Shown here: piece after piece, positions 5,225 through 5,789 of the stretch
How the letters are laid out: the number at the start of each line of letters is the position of its first letter
How positions within the stretch are numbered: the first letter of the stretch is position 1
Assembly: GCA_017437165.1 (NCBI GenBank)
Contig: JAFSBS010000337.1
Coordinates: forward strand, 1-5,789
Length of the DNA stretch: 5,789 nucleotides
From: Clostridia bacterium
GTDB taxonomy: Bacteria; Bacillota; Clostridia; Oscillospirales; Acutalibacteraceae
Direction: 5' to 3'
Translations under genes and position numbers: made by a program
Notes under the pieces: model-generated
What the model was told of the DNA's origin: nothing
Seen by the model: the letters and a program-made list of their open reading frames with translations, nothing else
The model's database searches: none

Positions 5225-5257
5225 TGTTACAAATTATGTATAAAGAGAGGTATATTT

Positions 5258-5789
5258 ATGCAAAAAAATTGGTACAAAGAGATGGTTGTATATCAGGTAT
5301 GGCCACGCAGTTTTAAAGACTCTAATGGCGACGGCATCGGTGACCTTGAAGGCATCTACTCAAAACTTGATTATATTAAGAGTATTGGTATAGATGCAAT
5401 CTGGTTCTCACCACTTTTCTGCTCACCTAATGCAGACTATGGATATGATATTGCTGATTATATGGATATTAACCCAGAATACGGCGATATGGATACATTT
5501 AAAAAGGTGTTAAACGGTGCTCATGAACGCGGAATGAAAGTATTTATGGACCTTGTTGTGAACCACACATCAACAGAACACAAATGGTTCAAAGAAAGTT
5601 GTAAGAGCGTTGACAACCCTTACCACGATTATTATATCTGGAGAAAAGGTAAAGGTAAAAATGGTAAAAAGCCACCAAACAACTGGCTTTCTACTTTTGA
5701 AGGCGGTGCTTGGGAATATGTAGAAAGCGTTGATGAATATTATCTTCACGTTTTCACAAAATGTCAGCCTGACTTAAATATGGATAACC
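5258..5789 (+). CDS. GH13 alpha-glucosidase (oligo-1,6-glucosidase type), N-terminal part only
   Basis: The first 177 residues of a GH13 glycoside hydrolase are present; the frame is open to the right edge, and full proteins of this type have about 550 residues. Relatives hydrolyse alpha-1,6 or alpha-1,4 bonds at the non-reducing end of isomalto- or malto-oligosaccharides, usually in the cytoplasm. The protein starts MQKNWYKEMVVYQVWPRSF with no signal peptide. It has the calcium-site motif DSNGDGIGD (21-29), the barrel segment IDAIWFSP (45-52), GYDIADY (62-68), conserved region I DLVVNH (98-103) and QPDLN (170-174), a hallmark of the oligo-1,6-glucosidase group. The catalytic Asp and Glu and the residue that separates alpha-1,6 from alpha-1,4 preference lie beyond the window, so the substrate cannot be fixed. 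The ATG at 5258 has AGAGAGG seven bases upstream. The gene is divergent from the leucine-rich-repeat gene. Confidence 0.93.
   Translation, partial: MQKNWYKEMVVYQVWPRSFKDSNGDGIGDLEGIYSKLDYIKSIGIDAIWFSPLFCSPNADYGYDIADYMDINPEYGDMDTFKKVLNGAHERGMKVFMDLVVNHTSTEHKWFKESCKSVDNPYHDYYIWRKGKGKNGKKPPNNWLSTFEGGAWEYVESVDEYYLHVFTKCQPDLNMDN

Noticed and set aside
1..5789. CRISPR arrays, insertion sequences, tRNA or rRNA genes, phage or defence islands
   Set aside because: No regularly spaced repeats, transposase or integrase frames, terminal inverted repeats or RNA gene signatures were seen; all sizeable frames are accounted for by housekeeping or well-known families.

Overview
The window is AT-rich DNA with compact genes, strong GGAGG-type ribosome binding sites and sigma-A-like promoters. 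It carries the sporulation pair spmA-spmB, a Bacillus-type MazF and a BspA-like leucine-rich-repeat surface protein. Together these point to a low-GC, spore-forming Firmicute of the class Clostridia, possibly a gut Ruminococcaceae/Oscillospiraceae member. The lineage is an inference from gene content and remembered protein style, not from a search.

Layout, left to right. (1) 1-313, minus strand: the first 104 codons of a GyrB/ParE-type topoisomerase subunit, cut by the window edge. (2) 314-482: a divergent control region with a sigma-A-like promoter for the topoisomerase back to back with a sigma-E-like sporulation promoter for spmAB. (3) 483-1579, plus strand: spmA and spmB, translationally coupled by a 4-base overlap. 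(4) 1591-3512, minus strand: metK followed 29 bases later by radC, a likely two-gene transcript from a near-consensus promoter, running head-on into spmB with an 11-base gap. (5) 3646-3999, minus strand: a solitary mazF toxin gene with its own terminator and no mazE partner. (6) 4172-5059, minus strand: an N-terminally anchored protein with a Ser/Thr/Pro-rich stalk and C-terminal leucine-rich repeats, followed by the clearest intrinsic terminator in the window. (7) 5060-5257: a second divergent control region. (8) 5258 to the end, plus strand: the start of a GH13 alpha-glucosidase of the oligo-1,6-glucosidase type, cut by the window edge.

The genes do not form one pathway. The window joins housekeeping functions (topoisomerase, S-adenosylmethionine synthesis), sporulation (SpmAB), an mRNA interferase, a surface protein and sugar use. 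I see no mobile element, CRISPR array, tRNA or rRNA, and no convincing new multi-gene system. The points most worth a second look are the overlapping sigma-A/sigma-E promoter arrangement, the orphan MazF, the leader of metK that is too short for a SAM riboswitch, and an inverted repeat over the -35 of the glucosidase promoter. No gene-free stretch exceeds 300 bases.
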